From Bacteroidota bacterium (GTDB lineage: Bacteria; Bacteroidota; Bacteroidia; B-17B0; Aurantibacillaceae), in contig JAHBTI010000011.1 in the NCBI GenBank assembly GCA_019638705.1, forward strand, positions 1 through 64,000: DNA of 64,000 nucleotides, read 5' to 3'. Of this stretch, positions 52,957-63,727 are shown piece by piece (positions within the stretch are counted from its first letter, which is position 1; each line of letters opens with the position of its first letter). The position numbers were made by a program, and so were the translations under genes. The notes beneath the pieces are model-generated. The model did not search any database. It saw nothing but the letters and a program-made list of their open reading frames with translations, and was not told where the DNA came from.

Positions 52957-54075
52957 TTATTCTTCCTTGTCTTTTTCTAACGCTTGTGCTATTTGATGTA
53001 ACTTGTTCGCTAATGTTTTCTTGTCAATTAGTTTTGTTTCGTAATCAGCAATAATTGCAGGACTAATGTTTCGTGCCATTGCATATTCTACCACTTCAAT
53101 TTCTTTGCCTTTGCAAAGCAAAATTCCAATGCTCGGATTTTCGTGTGGTTTTCTTACGTCTCGGTCTAAGGCTTCTAAATAGAAATTGAGTTTGCCCAAA
53201 AATTCAGGTTCAAAATCCTCAATTTTCAATTCAAATAAAACCAAACATTGTAAATCACGGTGAAAGAAAAGTAAGTCGGTGCGATAATCTCTGTTGCCAA
53301 CCTGCAAGCGAAATTGTTCGCCCATATAAGTAAATCCTTTGCCGATTTCTAAGATGAATTTCTGCAAATTCATTGTAATTGCTTTTTCCAAATCTTTTTC
53401 GCTGTGTCCGTCCGGCAAGTCCAAAAACTCAAACATATACGGGTCTCGGAAAAAGTTTTCGGGTAATTGCGTTTGCACCGAAGAAAGCAATTTGTTTGAA
53501 AGCATTGTGCGTTCAAACGAAGCCGTTTTTATTTGTCTGCGAATTTCTAATTTGTTCCACTTTTCTTTGATGTTCATTAGCAAGTAAAACAAAATTTGTT
53601 CAGGTTGTTTTACTGCCGAAAAAATCTCTAAATGGTTTGCCCACGTTATTTGCGTAAGCACCGATGAAACAAATTTGTTGTGCAGGTTTTCCGCTTCTTG
53701 TAATTGTGTCGCCATTGGCGACACTTTTTTTCCGCTTTCAATTTGTGTCGCTGGTGGCGACACTTTTGCGGTGTCTAACCAAAGTTTAAAAACTTCTGAA
53801 TTGAGCGTGTAAAGTTCAAAAAACTGTTTCATTCTATACAAACCTCTGCGGTTAAAACCCGAAAGATTTGGCACTTTTGACTGAATATAATCCGCTAATT
53901 GTTGAACGGTGTTTTCGCCCCAATTTCCTGCATTTACTTTGTCTGAAACTACTTTTCCTACGTTAAAATACAATAACACCAATTCGCTGTTGGCTTTGCT
54001 GTAAACACGGTTTCGGGCTTCGGTAATTAACGATAGTATTTGCTCAAATTCTGTATGTATAATTTCTTTGCTCAT
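52957..54075 (-). CDS. DUF1016 (YhcG-type) PD-(D/E)XK nuclease domain protein
   Basis: A 372-residue protein. N-terminal DUF1016_N domain (about 10-190): ARNRVYSKANSELVLLYFNVGKVVSDKV, GFNRRGLYRMKQFFELY and WANHLEIFSAVKQPEQILFYL. C-terminal DUF1016 nuclease: the PD-(D/E)XK residues are Asp267 (RTDLLFFHRD) and Glu282/Lys284 (LVLFELKIEDFEP). Family members are common in defence islands; the role is not settled. Residues about 105-124 hold a tandem VSPPATQ/VSPMATQ insertion encoded by palindromic DNA. The start abuts the stop of a 24-codon ORF (TAA then ATG). It is the last gene of the defence cassette. Confidence 0.87.
   Translation of the reverse strand: MSKEIIHTEFEQILSLITEARNRVYSKANSELVLLYFNVGKVVSDKVNAGNWGENTVQQLADYIQSKVPNLSGFNRRGLYRMKQFFELYTLNSEVFKLWLDTAKVSPPATQIESGKKVSPMATQLQEAENLHNKFVSSVLTQITWANHLEIFSAVKQPEQILFYLLMNIKEKWNKLEIRRQIKTASFERTMLSNKLLSSVQTQLPENFFRDPYMFEFLDLPDGHSEKDLEKAITMNLQKFILEIGKGFTYMGEQFRLQVGNRDYRTDLLFFHRDLQCLVLFELKIEDFEPEFLGKLNFYLEALDRDVRKPHENPSIGILLCKGKEIEVVEYAMARNISPAIIADYETKLIDKKTLANKLHQIAQALEKDKEE
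53706..53763. repeat. Two palindromes GTGTCGCC(A/T)...GGCGACAC inside the DUF1016 gene
   Basis: GTGTCGCCA-T-TGGCGACAC (53706-53724, perfect 9-base arms) and GTGTCGCTGGTGGCGACAC (53745-53763, near-perfect) are 39 bases apart. On the minus strand they encode VSPMATQ and VSPPATQ. Confidence 0.8.
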
Positions 54076-54150
54076 TTATTTTTTTTCGTTGTTCTTTTCG
54101 TTAGTCCATTTGATAAAATCAAATTGTTCTCTATTTTGAATTTCTGACAT
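54076..54150 (-). CDS. 24-codon micro-ORF between the TIR and DUF1016 genes
   Basis: Starts ATG and reads MSEIQNREQFDFIKWTNEKN followed by NEKK and TAA, which directly abuts the DUF1016 ATG. No family recognised. It could be a leader peptide that couples translation of the nuclease, a small functional peptide, or the scar of a larger gene. Upstream is a short AT-rich spacer after the TIR gene. Confidence 0.35.
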   Translation of the reverse strand: MSEIQNREQFDFIKWTNEKNNEKK

Positions 54151-54178
54151 TGTTCTTACACTTATACGTTCTCTTTTT

Positions 54179-55027
54179 TTAATTCAATACTCTGTCTGAT
54201 ATTTCTTTTGCGATTTCTTCTATTGTAAAACTCGATGTGTTTAATGCCAACATATCAGCTATAATAGGGCTAAACTTCATCACTTCGTTTTTACTGATTT
54301 TATGCCAAATAGGAAGTATTACTTTTTCTCCATTTACTTCTCTTGCAAACAGACCGTCCAACTCTCTTTGTGGCCACTCTTTACTGAAAAATGCTTCCGA
54401 TAAAACTACAATTCCATAACGTGAGTTTTTTAGTCCGTTGTCAATGGAACGTCTAAGGCTGTCGCCAACTCTCAATGTAAATTCATCATACCAAACTTTA
54501 AGTCCGTTTTGCTGTAAACGCTTTACAAAATCTCTCACAAAGTCGTCTTTGTCTTCTGATGCGTGGGAAACAAAAACATCATAATTCGCTTGTTCAACTG
54601 GTTTGGGTTTTAAAACATCAAAAGAATGAAGAGATTGCATTTTCTGCTTTTCCATTTCTCTCGTTATCTGCTGTTGCACAGTCAGTATCTCTTTTTGCTC
54701 CTTTTTTGCCTTATCTCTTTCCTTTTGTTCTTCTTTGTTAAGTTTACTTTGAAGTTCCAGTTTCTTTTTTTGTTTATCGGCTAAAGACTTTGATTTTGTG
54801 CTTTTATCTTTTTCGAGTTTATTAATTTCTTCATTCTTTTTAGTCAAGTCTTTTTGATAACCAATCATTCTTTTTAAATCTTTTTCTCTTGTCATTTTAT
54901 CAAGTAAGCTATGGGCTTCTTTCTGTTTACGACTGATATTTGCATCAATTGGGTGAATACTTCTTTCAATCGAGTTTATATCTCGGTCAACATTTGCTAT
55001 CTCTCTTGCTATGCTTTCAATACTCAT
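54179..55027 (-). CDS. TIR domain protein with N-terminal coiled coil
   Basis: A 282-residue protein. Residues 1-135 are a long, highly charged coiled coil (EIANVDRDINSIERSIHPIDAN... KDKSTKSKSLADKQKKKLELQSKLNKEEQKERDKAKKEQKE). The C-terminal TIR domain (about 148-275) starts YDVFVSHASEDKDDFVRDFVKRLQQNGLKVWYDEF and has the NADase-type catalytic Glu222 in SKEWPQREL. Bacterial TIR proteins with this Glu cleave NAD+ and kill infected cells when triggered. The coiled coil would allow oligomerisation. The start is 2 bases after the stop of the restriction-methylase gene, so the two are one transcript. Confidence 0.9.
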   Translation of the reverse strand: MSIESIAREIANVDRDINSIERSIHPIDANISRKQKEAHSLLDKMTREKDLKRMIGYQKDLTKKNEEINKLEKDKSTKSKSLADKQKKKLELQSKLNKEEQKERDKAKKEQKEILTVQQQITREMEKQKMQSLHSFDVLKPKPVEQANYDVFVSHASEDKDDFVRDFVKRLQQNGLKVWYDEFTLRVGDSLRRSIDNGLKNSRYGIVVLSEAFFSKEWPQRELDGLFAREVNGEKVILPIWHKISKNEVMKFSPIIADMLALNTSSFTIEEIAKEISDRVLN

Positions 55028-55029
55028 AA

Positions 55030-57897
55030 TTACTTGCTTTCCACAATCTTAATCTCCTCCCCGCTCAACTCATACAACTCATAAACAATTTCATTTATTT
55101 TCTGTTCTGCGTAATCAATTCTGTTTTGCAGTTGCTCAATTTTATTTTCCAATTTCGCCTCTTGTTTTTCTTTGTTGAGTTGTAAAAGTAAGTCAACAAG
55201 TTTTGCAATTTCGTTTTGTTTTTGAATTTCGTCTTTAGTTTTAATTTCCTTGATTGGCAACTGTTTTACGTTAATTGCTTTTACTTCTGCAAAGGCTTTT
55301 CCTTTTTCTGGAATTAAAAAATTGTAATAGAAATTCATCAAATTAGAATTGAGAAGTCCTAACAAATACTTTATAGAAATAGGTTGATAGTCGTTAAGTA
55401 TAACGTGCGTTGAATGTCTTGAAATAAATTTTTCGTTATCATAAGTTGCAATTATTCTATCCGCTGTTTGACGGATAATCAATTTTTCAGAATTGAAAAT
55501 CCGTTCATCTCTAAGAGCAAAATCAATTTTGTTCTGTTTAGTTTTTAAGTCTTTTAAACTTATTTTGCTTTTCAATGTTATGTCATAATTAATCCACAAC
55601 CCTTTCCAATTTGTGATATATTTGTTAATGTCTTTGCCTTCAAGAATTTTCCTGTATTTTTTATTTAGAGGTTTTTCAGAAAGTAATACGTTTGCTGCAT
55701 TACCTGTATTAACTCCATTATTGACCGAACAGAAATAATCAAGTCTTTGTCCTTTACTGAAAATTTTAGTAGCTAAATTTTGTCTTACAGGGTTTGCAAA
55801 AGAAAAAGCTTTGTTTTCGCCAACTAATACATTTTTTTGATTAAGCGAAATTGCTGTTTGTTCTAATAATTCGTTTTGATTATTTATTTCAAACGCTTTT
55901 GTTTGAGTGTTTTTAAGTTTTGCCTTTTGAAAAATACAAATTGATGTTCCGCCTGTTGTTGCGTCCTCAAAAACTTCGTAATTCAATTTCATCAAAGAAA
56001 CTATTTTACTATTCTCAACAAAAAATTCTCTGAGTGTTTTGTAATAAACATTATCAATAAATGTTCTTGGAACAATAAAACTAATCAAACCGTCTTCTTT
56101 AAGAATTGAAAATCCCTTTTCATAAAAGAAGGCATACAAATTAGGTTTGTATTGATTTGAAATGAATTTTGAAAAGAGATAATTCACTTCTTTTTTTTCA
56201 AATAAAGTATCTTCTTTTCCACCGATAGTTACATAAGGCGGATTTCCAATCACGCAACCAAAACCACCTTGCTGAAAAGCTTCGGGAAATGCTTTTTGCC
56301 AAGAGAAAGGTTTTACTTTTCGTTCTTCGCCAAAGTCTAATTCATTGTCGTAATAATCTAAATCAATCAAACTGTTTCCGCTTTTAATGTTGTTATCCAA
56401 AGTCGGCAAAATGCGGTCGTGAAAAAGTTTGGTTTGTGCTTCAATCGTTTCCTTTGTTTCGCCTTCCATACATTTTAGAAGCAACGAAAGTTTGGTTACT
56501 TCCACTGCGTTGCTGTCCAAGTCCACACCGTAAATGTTGTTGAGCAAAATGCGTTTCTTTTCGGCTGTCGTGAGTTCGCCTGTTGGCGTAAGCGGATTGT
56601 CTTTATTGCCTTTGGAAACTTTGCCGTTTTGCGTGTAAAAATCTTTGTGCCAATTCAGCAAAAATTGATAAGCACCAATCAAGAAACTGCCGCTACCGCA
56701 GGCAGGGTCAGCTATTTTTAGTTTGCTTACTTCTTTTGGCGTTTTTCCCTCAATGAGTTTTCCGATTGTGTTTTTTACGATATACTCCACAATGTATTGC
56801 GGTGTGTAATAAACGCCGCCTGCCTTGCGCACTTCGGGTTTTTCTTCAATCGTTGCCTTTCCGCTTTTACTAAGCGTAATTTGTTTTCCCAAAAATTGCT
56901 CGTAAGCACTTCCCAGAATTTCTACACTCAACACCGAAAACTCGTAAGGACAAACAGGATAATACAATTCAGAAATTATACTCTTGATAACTTTGTTATC
57001 AATGGAAATTCTGTCGCTGATTTTGTCTTTCTTAAAATCAAAAAGTCCCGAATTATATTTTTGGTCGGCTGTGTGAAAGTTGCGAAGCAAGTTTTGATAA
57101 TAGTCGCCCGCCTTTGTTGAATTTTGTAATTCGCCATACGGCTCTGCACTTCTGTCTTCGGCAATGCGAAGAAAAATAATTCTGTCTATTGTGTGCTGAA
57201 CAACAAAATTCAGTTCATCTTCGTCAATGTCTTTGTTGCGAAGCGCAATGTTCAAAGCCAACTCCACACGCCATTTGTCAAGCGATTGCAAAAATTCTTT
57301 GTCAACAGTTGTTGTTCCTTTTTTGTTTTTGTCGCTTGCAATGTATTTGTCAAAACTGCCTTTTAGAACATATTCTTTTGAAAATGTTTCCCAAATAAAA
57401 TCAAACTCTTTTAAGTAATCCGAATAAGTCAAATACTTAATTCGTCCGTTGCTTGCTTTGTCGGTTTCTTTGGGCTTTGTGGTGCAATCGTAAATTGCAA
57501 ATTCTTCAAAGTCGGTAATAACGCTGATTGGCATTTTCGCACTCCAACCGTAACGCCTCACTTGATATGCAGGTTGAATTTCGTCTTTAATAAAAACACT
57601 TGGTTTTTTGGCTTCAAGAAAAAACAAGCGTTTTCCGCCAACAAGTCTAAAAGAATAATCGGGTGCTTTTGTTGCTCCGCCAACTTTTACGCGGTCTTCG
57701 TGAATGACTTCACGATAACTTTCGGCATAACCGTTTTCGTTGTCAATGTCCCAACCAAGAGCTTTCCAAAATGGGTCAATAAAATCGCGTCTTGTTTGCG
57801 TTTCGTTATAGTCGGCTTTTTTGTAAAATTCTTTTTGCTCGTCAAAACGCTTTACTAACTTTTCTATTTTGTTATATGCTTCTTCTTTTAATGTCAT
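55030..57897 (-). CDS. Type IIG-like restriction-modification enzyme (Eco57I/TaqI family)
   Basis: A 955-residue single-chain enzyme. N-terminal PD-(D/E)XK nuclease: Asp80 (TKAPDYSF), Glu95 and Lys97 (RLFFLEAKKP). A helical connector (about 190-340) precedes the N6-adenine methylase: YYTPQYIVEYIV, motif I DPACGSGSFLIG (397-408), motif IV NPPYV (552-556). The C-terminal target-recognition part is TaqI-like (VNTGNAANVLLSEKPLNKKYRKILEGKDINKYI ... RKSTHVILN region) and ends in a helical coil. Domain order fits type IIG restriction-modification, and all catalytic motifs are intact. The recognition site is unknown. No separate methylase or specificity gene is present. Its 3' neighbour is the TIR gene. 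Confidence 0.9.
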   Translation of the reverse strand: MTLKEEAYNKIEKLVKRFDEQKEFYKKADYNETQTRRDFIDPFWKALGWDIDNENGYAESYREVIHEDRVKVGGATKAPDYSFRLVGGKRLFFLEAKKPSVFIKDEIQPAYQVRRYGWSAKMPISVITDFEEFAIYDCTTKPKETDKASNGRIKYLTYSDYLKEFDFIWETFSKEYVLKGSFDKYIASDKNKKGTTTVDKEFLQSLDKWRVELALNIALRNKDIDEDELNFVVQHTIDRIIFLRIAEDRSAEPYGELQNSTKAGDYYQNLLRNFHTADQKYNSGLFDFKKDKISDRISIDNKVIKSIISELYYPVCPYEFSVLSVEILGSAYEQFLGKQITLSKSGKATIEEKPEVRKAGGVYYTPQYIVEYIVKNTIGKLIEGKTPKEVSKLKIADPACGSGSFLIGAYQFLLNWHKDFYTQNGKVSKGNKDNPLTPTGELTTAEKKRILLNNIYGVDLDSNAVEVTKLSLLLKCMEGETKETIEAQTKLFHDRILPTLDNNIKSGNSLIDLDYYDNELDFGEERKVKPFSWQKAFPEAFQQGGFGCVIGNPPYVTIGGKEDTLFEKKEVNYLFSKFISNQYKPNLYAFFYEKGFSILKEDGLISFIVPRTFIDNVYYKTLREFFVENSKIVSLMKLNYEVFEDATTGGTSICIFQKAKLKNTQTKAFEINNQNELLEQTAISLNQKNVLVGENKAFSFANPVRQNLATKIFSKGQRLDYFCSVNNGVNTGNAANVLLSEKPLNKKYRKILEGKDINKYITNWKGLWINYDITLKSKISLKDLKTKQNKIDFALRDERIFNSEKLIIRQTADRIIATYDNEKFISRHSTHVILNDYQPISIKYLLGLLNSNLMNFYYNFLIPEKGKAFAEVKAINVKQLPIKEIKTKDEIQKQNEIAKLVDLLLQLNKEKQEAKLENKIEQLQNRIDYAEQKINEIVYELYELSGEEIKIVESK

Positions 57898-57943
57898 TGT
57901 AAACTATAAAAACGGTTTCTGTTTTCAATCTGTGAATATAAGA

Positions 57944-57975
57944 AAAGGGCAAACATTCACGTTTGCCCTTTCCGT
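57944..57975 (-). terminator. Terminator of katG
   Basis: AAAGGGCAAAC (57944-57954) pairs with GTTTGCCCTTT (57961-57971) over a 6-base loop. It lies 30 bases past the katG stop and 47 bases before the restriction-methylase start. Confidence 0.85.
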
Positions 57976-58000
57976 TTTAAAACAAAAAAATCAATCAAAA

Positions 58001-60289
<2,289 letters not shown>

Positions 60290-60291
60290 TT

Positions 60292-60329
60292 ATTGACTGC
60301 AAGTTTAATGTATTACTTTTGTTCACAAA
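60292..60329. promoter_or_regulatory. Overlapping divergent katG/oxyR promoters
   Basis: Plus strand: TTG (60292-60294) and TACTTTTG (60314-60321), 19 bases apart, facing oxyR. Minus strand: TTTG (60329-60326) and TAAACTTG (60306-60299), 19 bases apart, facing katG. OxyR is likely to bind here. Confidence 0.5.
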
Positions 60330-60363
60330 AACGATATTTTCAATAACAACATTGATAAAATAG

Positions 60364-61296
60364 ATGAACATTCAGCAATTTAACTATGTGCTTGCCGTAG
60401 CCGAAAGTAAGCATTTTGAACTGGCAGCAGAAAAATGTTTTGTTACGCAAAGCACGTTAAGCACCATGATTTCTAAGTTTGAAGATGAAATTGGAATAAA
60501 TATTTTTGACCGAAAAAAGAAACCCGTAAAAATAACTACCGAAGGCGCGGCAATTATTGAGCAACTGAAAATTATTACCAATAACATCAATCACCTGAAT
60601 GAATTGGCAGGTGAAATAAAAGGTGAAGTGAAAGGGCATTTAACTATTTCGGTTATTCCTACCGTTGCGCCGTTTTTGCTGCCCATGTTTTTACAACACT
60701 TTGCTTCAAGGTTTCCCGATTTGCAGATTGAAGTGAAAGAACAAACCACGCAGGAAATTCTTCGGCAACTGAAATCGCGCGATTTGGACATTGGTATTAT
60801 TTCTACACCTGTTCATGAAAGAGATATTTTGGAATTAAAACTGTACGATGAACCATTTGTGTTTTACAATGCTGCGGAGGTAAATGGAAAATCTGTTTCG
60901 GTGAAAAAAATGAATACGAATAATTTGTATTTAATGGAAGAAGGGCATTGTATGCACACACAGGTTGTTAATCTTTGCGACCTGAATAAAAAACACCCGA
61001 ACGAAACCCTGAATTTTGAATTTAAAGCAGGTTCTATTGACAGCTTGCTGCGATTTGTGAAAGCTAACAAAGCCGCCACTCTGCTGCCCTGCTTATCAAC
61101 CATTGATTTACCGGAAAAAGAAAAAAAACAAATCAGCCGGTTTTCTGCACCTGTGCCCTATCGCAGCATTGGTTTGGTTGTTCACCGACATTTTGCAAAG
61201 AAAAAAATCCTCCATATTCTTCAAAAAGATATTATGGATAAAATTGCAAAAGTATTGCCACAAAAAATTAAAGGGGAAATGTTACTGCCTGTTTAA
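60364..61296 (+). CDS. oxyR: Hydrogen-peroxide-sensing LysR regulator OxyR
   Basis: A 310-residue LysR-type regulator. The N-terminal helix-turn-helix is NIQQFNYVLAVAESKHFELAAEKCFVTQSTLSTMISKFEDEIG, and the redox domain has the cysteine pair Cys196 (EEGHCMHTQV) and Cys205 (VVNLCDL), with spacing 9 as in E. coli OxyR C199/C208. HCMHTQ is the usual peroxide-sensing motif. It probably activates the divergent katG. The gene ends in a strong bidirectional terminator facing the protease gene. Confidence 0.95.
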   Translation: MNIQQFNYVLAVAESKHFELAAEKCFVTQSTLSTMISKFEDEIGINIFDRKKKPVKITTEGAAIIEQLKIITNNINHLNELAGEIKGEVKGHLTISVIPTVAPFLLPMFLQHFASRFPDLQIEVKEQTTQEILRQLKSRDLDIGIISTPVHERDILELKLYDEPFVFYNAAEVNGKSVSVKKMNTNNLYLMEEGHCMHTQVVNLCDLNKKHPNETLNFEFKAGSIDSLLRFVKANKAATLLPCLSTIDLPEKEKKQISRFSAPVPYRSIGLVVHRHFAKKKILHILQKDIMDKIAKVLPQKIKGEMLLPV

Positions 61297-61331
61297 CGCA
61301 AACACCATTTTCCCATAGGATAAACAAAAAA

Positions 61332-61360
61332 GACGGTTCATAGTTGAACCGTCTTTTTTT
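61332..61360. terminator. Bidirectional terminator between oxyR and the HtrA-like gene
   Basis: GACGGTTCA (61332-61340) and TGAACCGTC (61345-61353) are exact inverted arms with T7 after them and A5 before. Confidence 0.9.
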
Positions 61361-61379
61361 ATGGAATTATTAAAAATGC

Positions 61380-62837
61380 TTAAAGCATAAAACTGTAACT
61401 CGCTCTCATTCCGTTCTGATAAAAGCCTTCAATCACTACCGTTCCTTTTTCGCGTTCCAAAATGTTTTTTACATCGTTGGTGGTTAAAACTTTCTGTTTG
61501 TTGATACCTGTAATGATAAACCCCTTTTTTATGCCGACTAAAGATAATCTTCCTGCCCTGATTTGACTTATTCTCACACCGTTTTCAGCACCGTAGCGCG
61601 CCAAAAGTTCATTATCCACTTCTTCAAAATCTGCACCAAGCGCAGTAGTAGTTTTGCTCACCACGTCGCTTTTCTTTATCAATTTGGTGGTATTATCAAG
61701 TGCTTTTAAGGTAACGGAAACGGTTTTTTCTTTATCGGCGCGTATTACCGAAACCGAAATTTTATCACCCGGGCGAAATTTGCTTACCTGCTCCTGCAAT
61801 TCACTTAACGAGCCAACTTCCACGTTTTGAATTTTTGTAATCACATCGCCCTCTTCAATACCTGCATCTTGTGCGCTGCCTCCCTCATTTAAACTTATCA
61901 CATAAACACCTTTTAATTGTTTAATGTTTTTTTCGGCAGCAAATTTTGAATCAATATCGCGGATACTTACACCCATGTAAGCGCGTTGCACCGTGCCAAA
62001 TTCAACCATATCACTCACAATTTTTTTGACAATGTTTACAGGTACGGCAAAGGAATAACCCTGATACGCACCGTTGTTGGAAGCAATGGCGGTGTTAATT
62101 CCGATAAGTTCACCGTCAGTATTTACCAATGCACCGCCGCTGTTTCCGGGGTTTACGGCAGCATCGGTTTGTATGAACGATTCAATGGGGCGTTTGTTGT
62201 TGTCTATAATGTTGTTTCGCCCTTTTGCGCTGATAATACCTGCCGTAACGGTGCTGTTCAGGTTAAACGGATTGCCTACGGCGAGTACCCATTCGCCCAC
62301 TTTTACGGCATCGCTGTTACCATACAACAAATACGGCAAATTTTTTTCTTCAATTTTTAATAAGGCTACATCGGTGCTTGCATCTGTGCCAATTACTTTT
62401 GCCTCGTAAGTGCGCTTGTCGTTAAGCGTTATTTCAATTTTATCTGCACCGTTAATTACATGGTTGTTGGTAACAATGTAACCGTCCTGACTGATAATGA
62501 CACCGCTGCCGCTGCCTTGCTGAATGTAGCTTTGCTGACGTTTTTGCTGCCCGAAAAACCATTCGGCAAAAGGGTCGTAAGCCAAGTTGTTTACACGCTC
62601 GCTTGTGGTTTTAATGTGAACCACGGCATACAGCGATTTTTCGGCAGCCATGGTAAAATCTGCATTTCCGGCAGAAGATACGCCGCTGTAATTCGTCAGC
62701 TTATAGCTTGGTGTTTCATTTGGTTCTGTTACCCTATTAAGAGATTGCGATTTGTTTTCGTAAAGAAAATGTGTTGCTCCAATGGCAATAAAGCCACCCA
62801 AACAAGCCACAAAAAGATTAGACATTAACTTTTTCAT
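61380..62837 (-). CDS. HtrA/Deg-family serine protease
   Basis: A 485-residue periplasmic protease of the DegP/DegQ type. After an N-terminal hydrophobic segment (LFVACLGGFIAIGATHFLY) comes the trypsin-like domain with His126 (YIVTNNHVINGA), Asp156 (DASTDVALLKI) and Ser233 (VNPGNSGGALVN). Two PDZ domains follow: GVYVISLNEGGSAQDAGIEEGDVITKIQNVEV (about 310-350) and a second starting VRISQIRAGRLSLVGIKKGFIITGINKQ (about 420-450). The length and domain order are normal. It degrades or refolds damaged envelope proteins. The -7/-33 region (62838-63051) is shared with the queD-like gene on the other strand. Confidence 0.95.
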   Translation of the reverse strand: MKKLMSNLFVACLGGFIAIGATHFLYENKSQSLNRVTEPNETPSYKLTNYSGVSSAGNADFTMAAEKSLYAVVHIKTTSERVNNLAYDPFAEWFFGQQKRQQSYIQQGSGSGVIISQDGYIVTNNHVINGADKIEITLNDKRTYEAKVIGTDASTDVALLKIEEKNLPYLLYGNSDAVKVGEWVLAVGNPFNLNSTVTAGIISAKGRNNIIDNNKRPIESFIQTDAAVNPGNSGGALVNTDGELIGINTAIASNNGAYQGYSFAVPVNIVKKIVSDMVEFGTVQRAYMGVSIRDIDSKFAAEKNIKQLKGVYVISLNEGGSAQDAGIEEGDVITKIQNVEVGSLSELQEQVSKFRPGDKISVSVIRADKEKTVSVTLKALDNTTKLIKKSDVVSKTTTALGADFEEVDNELLARYGAENGVRISQIRAGRLSLVGIKKGFIITGINKQKVLTTNDVKNILEREKGTVVIEGFYQNGMRASYSFML

Positions 62838-62962
62838 AACACTTCTAATTTTTTATTGTTCGTTACTGATAACACAAATTTAATGCCAAATAGTATGTTG
62901 TCAGTTAAGGATTAACAATACTTAACCGCTGTTTGAAAAGGCAAACTCGCCGATAATTTAAA

Positions 62963-62990
62963 AACCACATAGAACACATAGTTTTTAAAG
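62963..62990. repeat. Single end of the CACATAG element
   Basis: AACCACATAGAACACATAG matches the left end of the composite elements at 4151 and 43575, but there is no matching right end within 150 bases. It looks like a truncated or solo copy. Confidence 0.55.
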
Positions 62991-63039
62991 TCTTCAAAAT
63001 AACTATTCAATCTGTGTACCTAATATGATTTAGCATTTG

Positions 63040-63047
63040 TAAATTCG
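63040..63047 (+). promoter_or_regulatory. TAAATTCG -7-like box of queD
   Basis: A one-mismatch match to TAnnTTTG, ending 4 bases before the ATG. The transcript would be leaderless. Confidence 0.35.
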
Positions 63048-63051
63048 CATC

Positions 63052-63462
63052 ATGATTTTTTTAACGCGCCACGAACATTTTAACGCGGCACACAAATTAT
63101 ATAATCCGAACTGGACAGAAGAAAAAAACTTAGATGTGTTTGGCAAATGCGCCAACGCCAATTGGCACGGACATAATTACGAACTCATTATTACCATTAA
63201 AGGCGAAGTAAACCCCGACACGGGTTTTTTAATGGACGTGAAAAAACTCAGCGAAATTTTGCAAGAATACGTTTGCGAGAAATTAGACCACCGCAATCTA
63301 AATTTAGATGTGGATTTTATGCGCGGAAAACTGCCAAGCACCGAAAATCTGGCTATTGCCATTTGGGAACAAATTACACCGCACTTGCCGCAGGGTGTGC
63401 ACTTGCATTGCGTAAAAATTTATGAAACACCAAGAATTTGTGTGGAATATTTTGGTGGTTAG
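63052..63462 (+). CDS. queD: 6-carboxytetrahydropterin synthase (QueD-like)
   Basis: A 136-residue T-fold enzyme that turns 7,8-dihydroneopterin triphosphate into 6-carboxytetrahydropterin for queuosine and related 7-deazapurines; it may instead be a PTPS-like paralogue. The zinc ligands are visible: His in HFNAAHKLY and the HxH pair in NWHGHNY, with the catalytic Cys in FGKCANANWHGHN. The second catalytic region is KLDHRNLNLDV and ends with a Glu in CVKIYETPRICVEYFGG. A second related gene begins 468 bases downstream. Confidence 0.92.
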   Translation: MIFLTRHEHFNAAHKLYNPNWTEEKNLDVFGKCANANWHGHNYELIITIKGEVNPDTGFLMDVKKLSEILQEYVCEKLDHRNLNLDVDFMRGKLPSTENLAIAIWEQITPHLPQGVHLHCVKIYETPRICVEYFGG

Positions 63463-63572
63463 TCAATGAGTTAATTCGGCAATTTGACAATAAATTAATT
63501 TGAAGATTGAACAATCTTTGAACTTTAGAAATTGTTTAAATTTTATTTCAGAAAAATGCTATTGCATAAAAA

Positions 63573-63727
63573 TTCCGAAGGAATGAAATGATTATAATGT
63601 AATAAAAAACAAGATATAAAACCCTGAAAGGGTGATATAGTACGGTTTTAATATTTCACCCCTTTCGGGGTTCTTGCTTTCGGATTTAATTGTTTTTTTA
63701 CAATCATGTTACCCTTTCGGGGTTAAA
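63573..63727. repeat. Cluster of short CCGAAGG/CCCTGAAAGGG palindromes
   Basis: The gene-free stretch 63463-63930 contains four short hairpins: ATTCCGAAGGAAT (63582-63594 region), ACCCTGAAAGGGT (63621-63633 region), CACCCCTTTCGGGGTT (63658-63673) and ACCCTTTCGGGGTT (63711-63724). They resemble a dispersed REP-like family. The remaining part is AT-rich with no gene; TAAATTTG at 63799-63806 is a possible -7 box for the next gene. Confidence 0.6.

Noticed and set aside
54179..55027. Thoeris or CBASS TIR effector
   Set aside because: There is no ThsA, no cyclase and no STING-like domain near it; the N-terminal coiled coil is not typical of those.
55030..57897. BREX PglX-type methylase
   Set aside because: No pglZ, brxA/B/C or brxL genes are nearby, and the enzyme carries its own N-terminal PD-(D/E)XK nuclease, which fits type IIG better.
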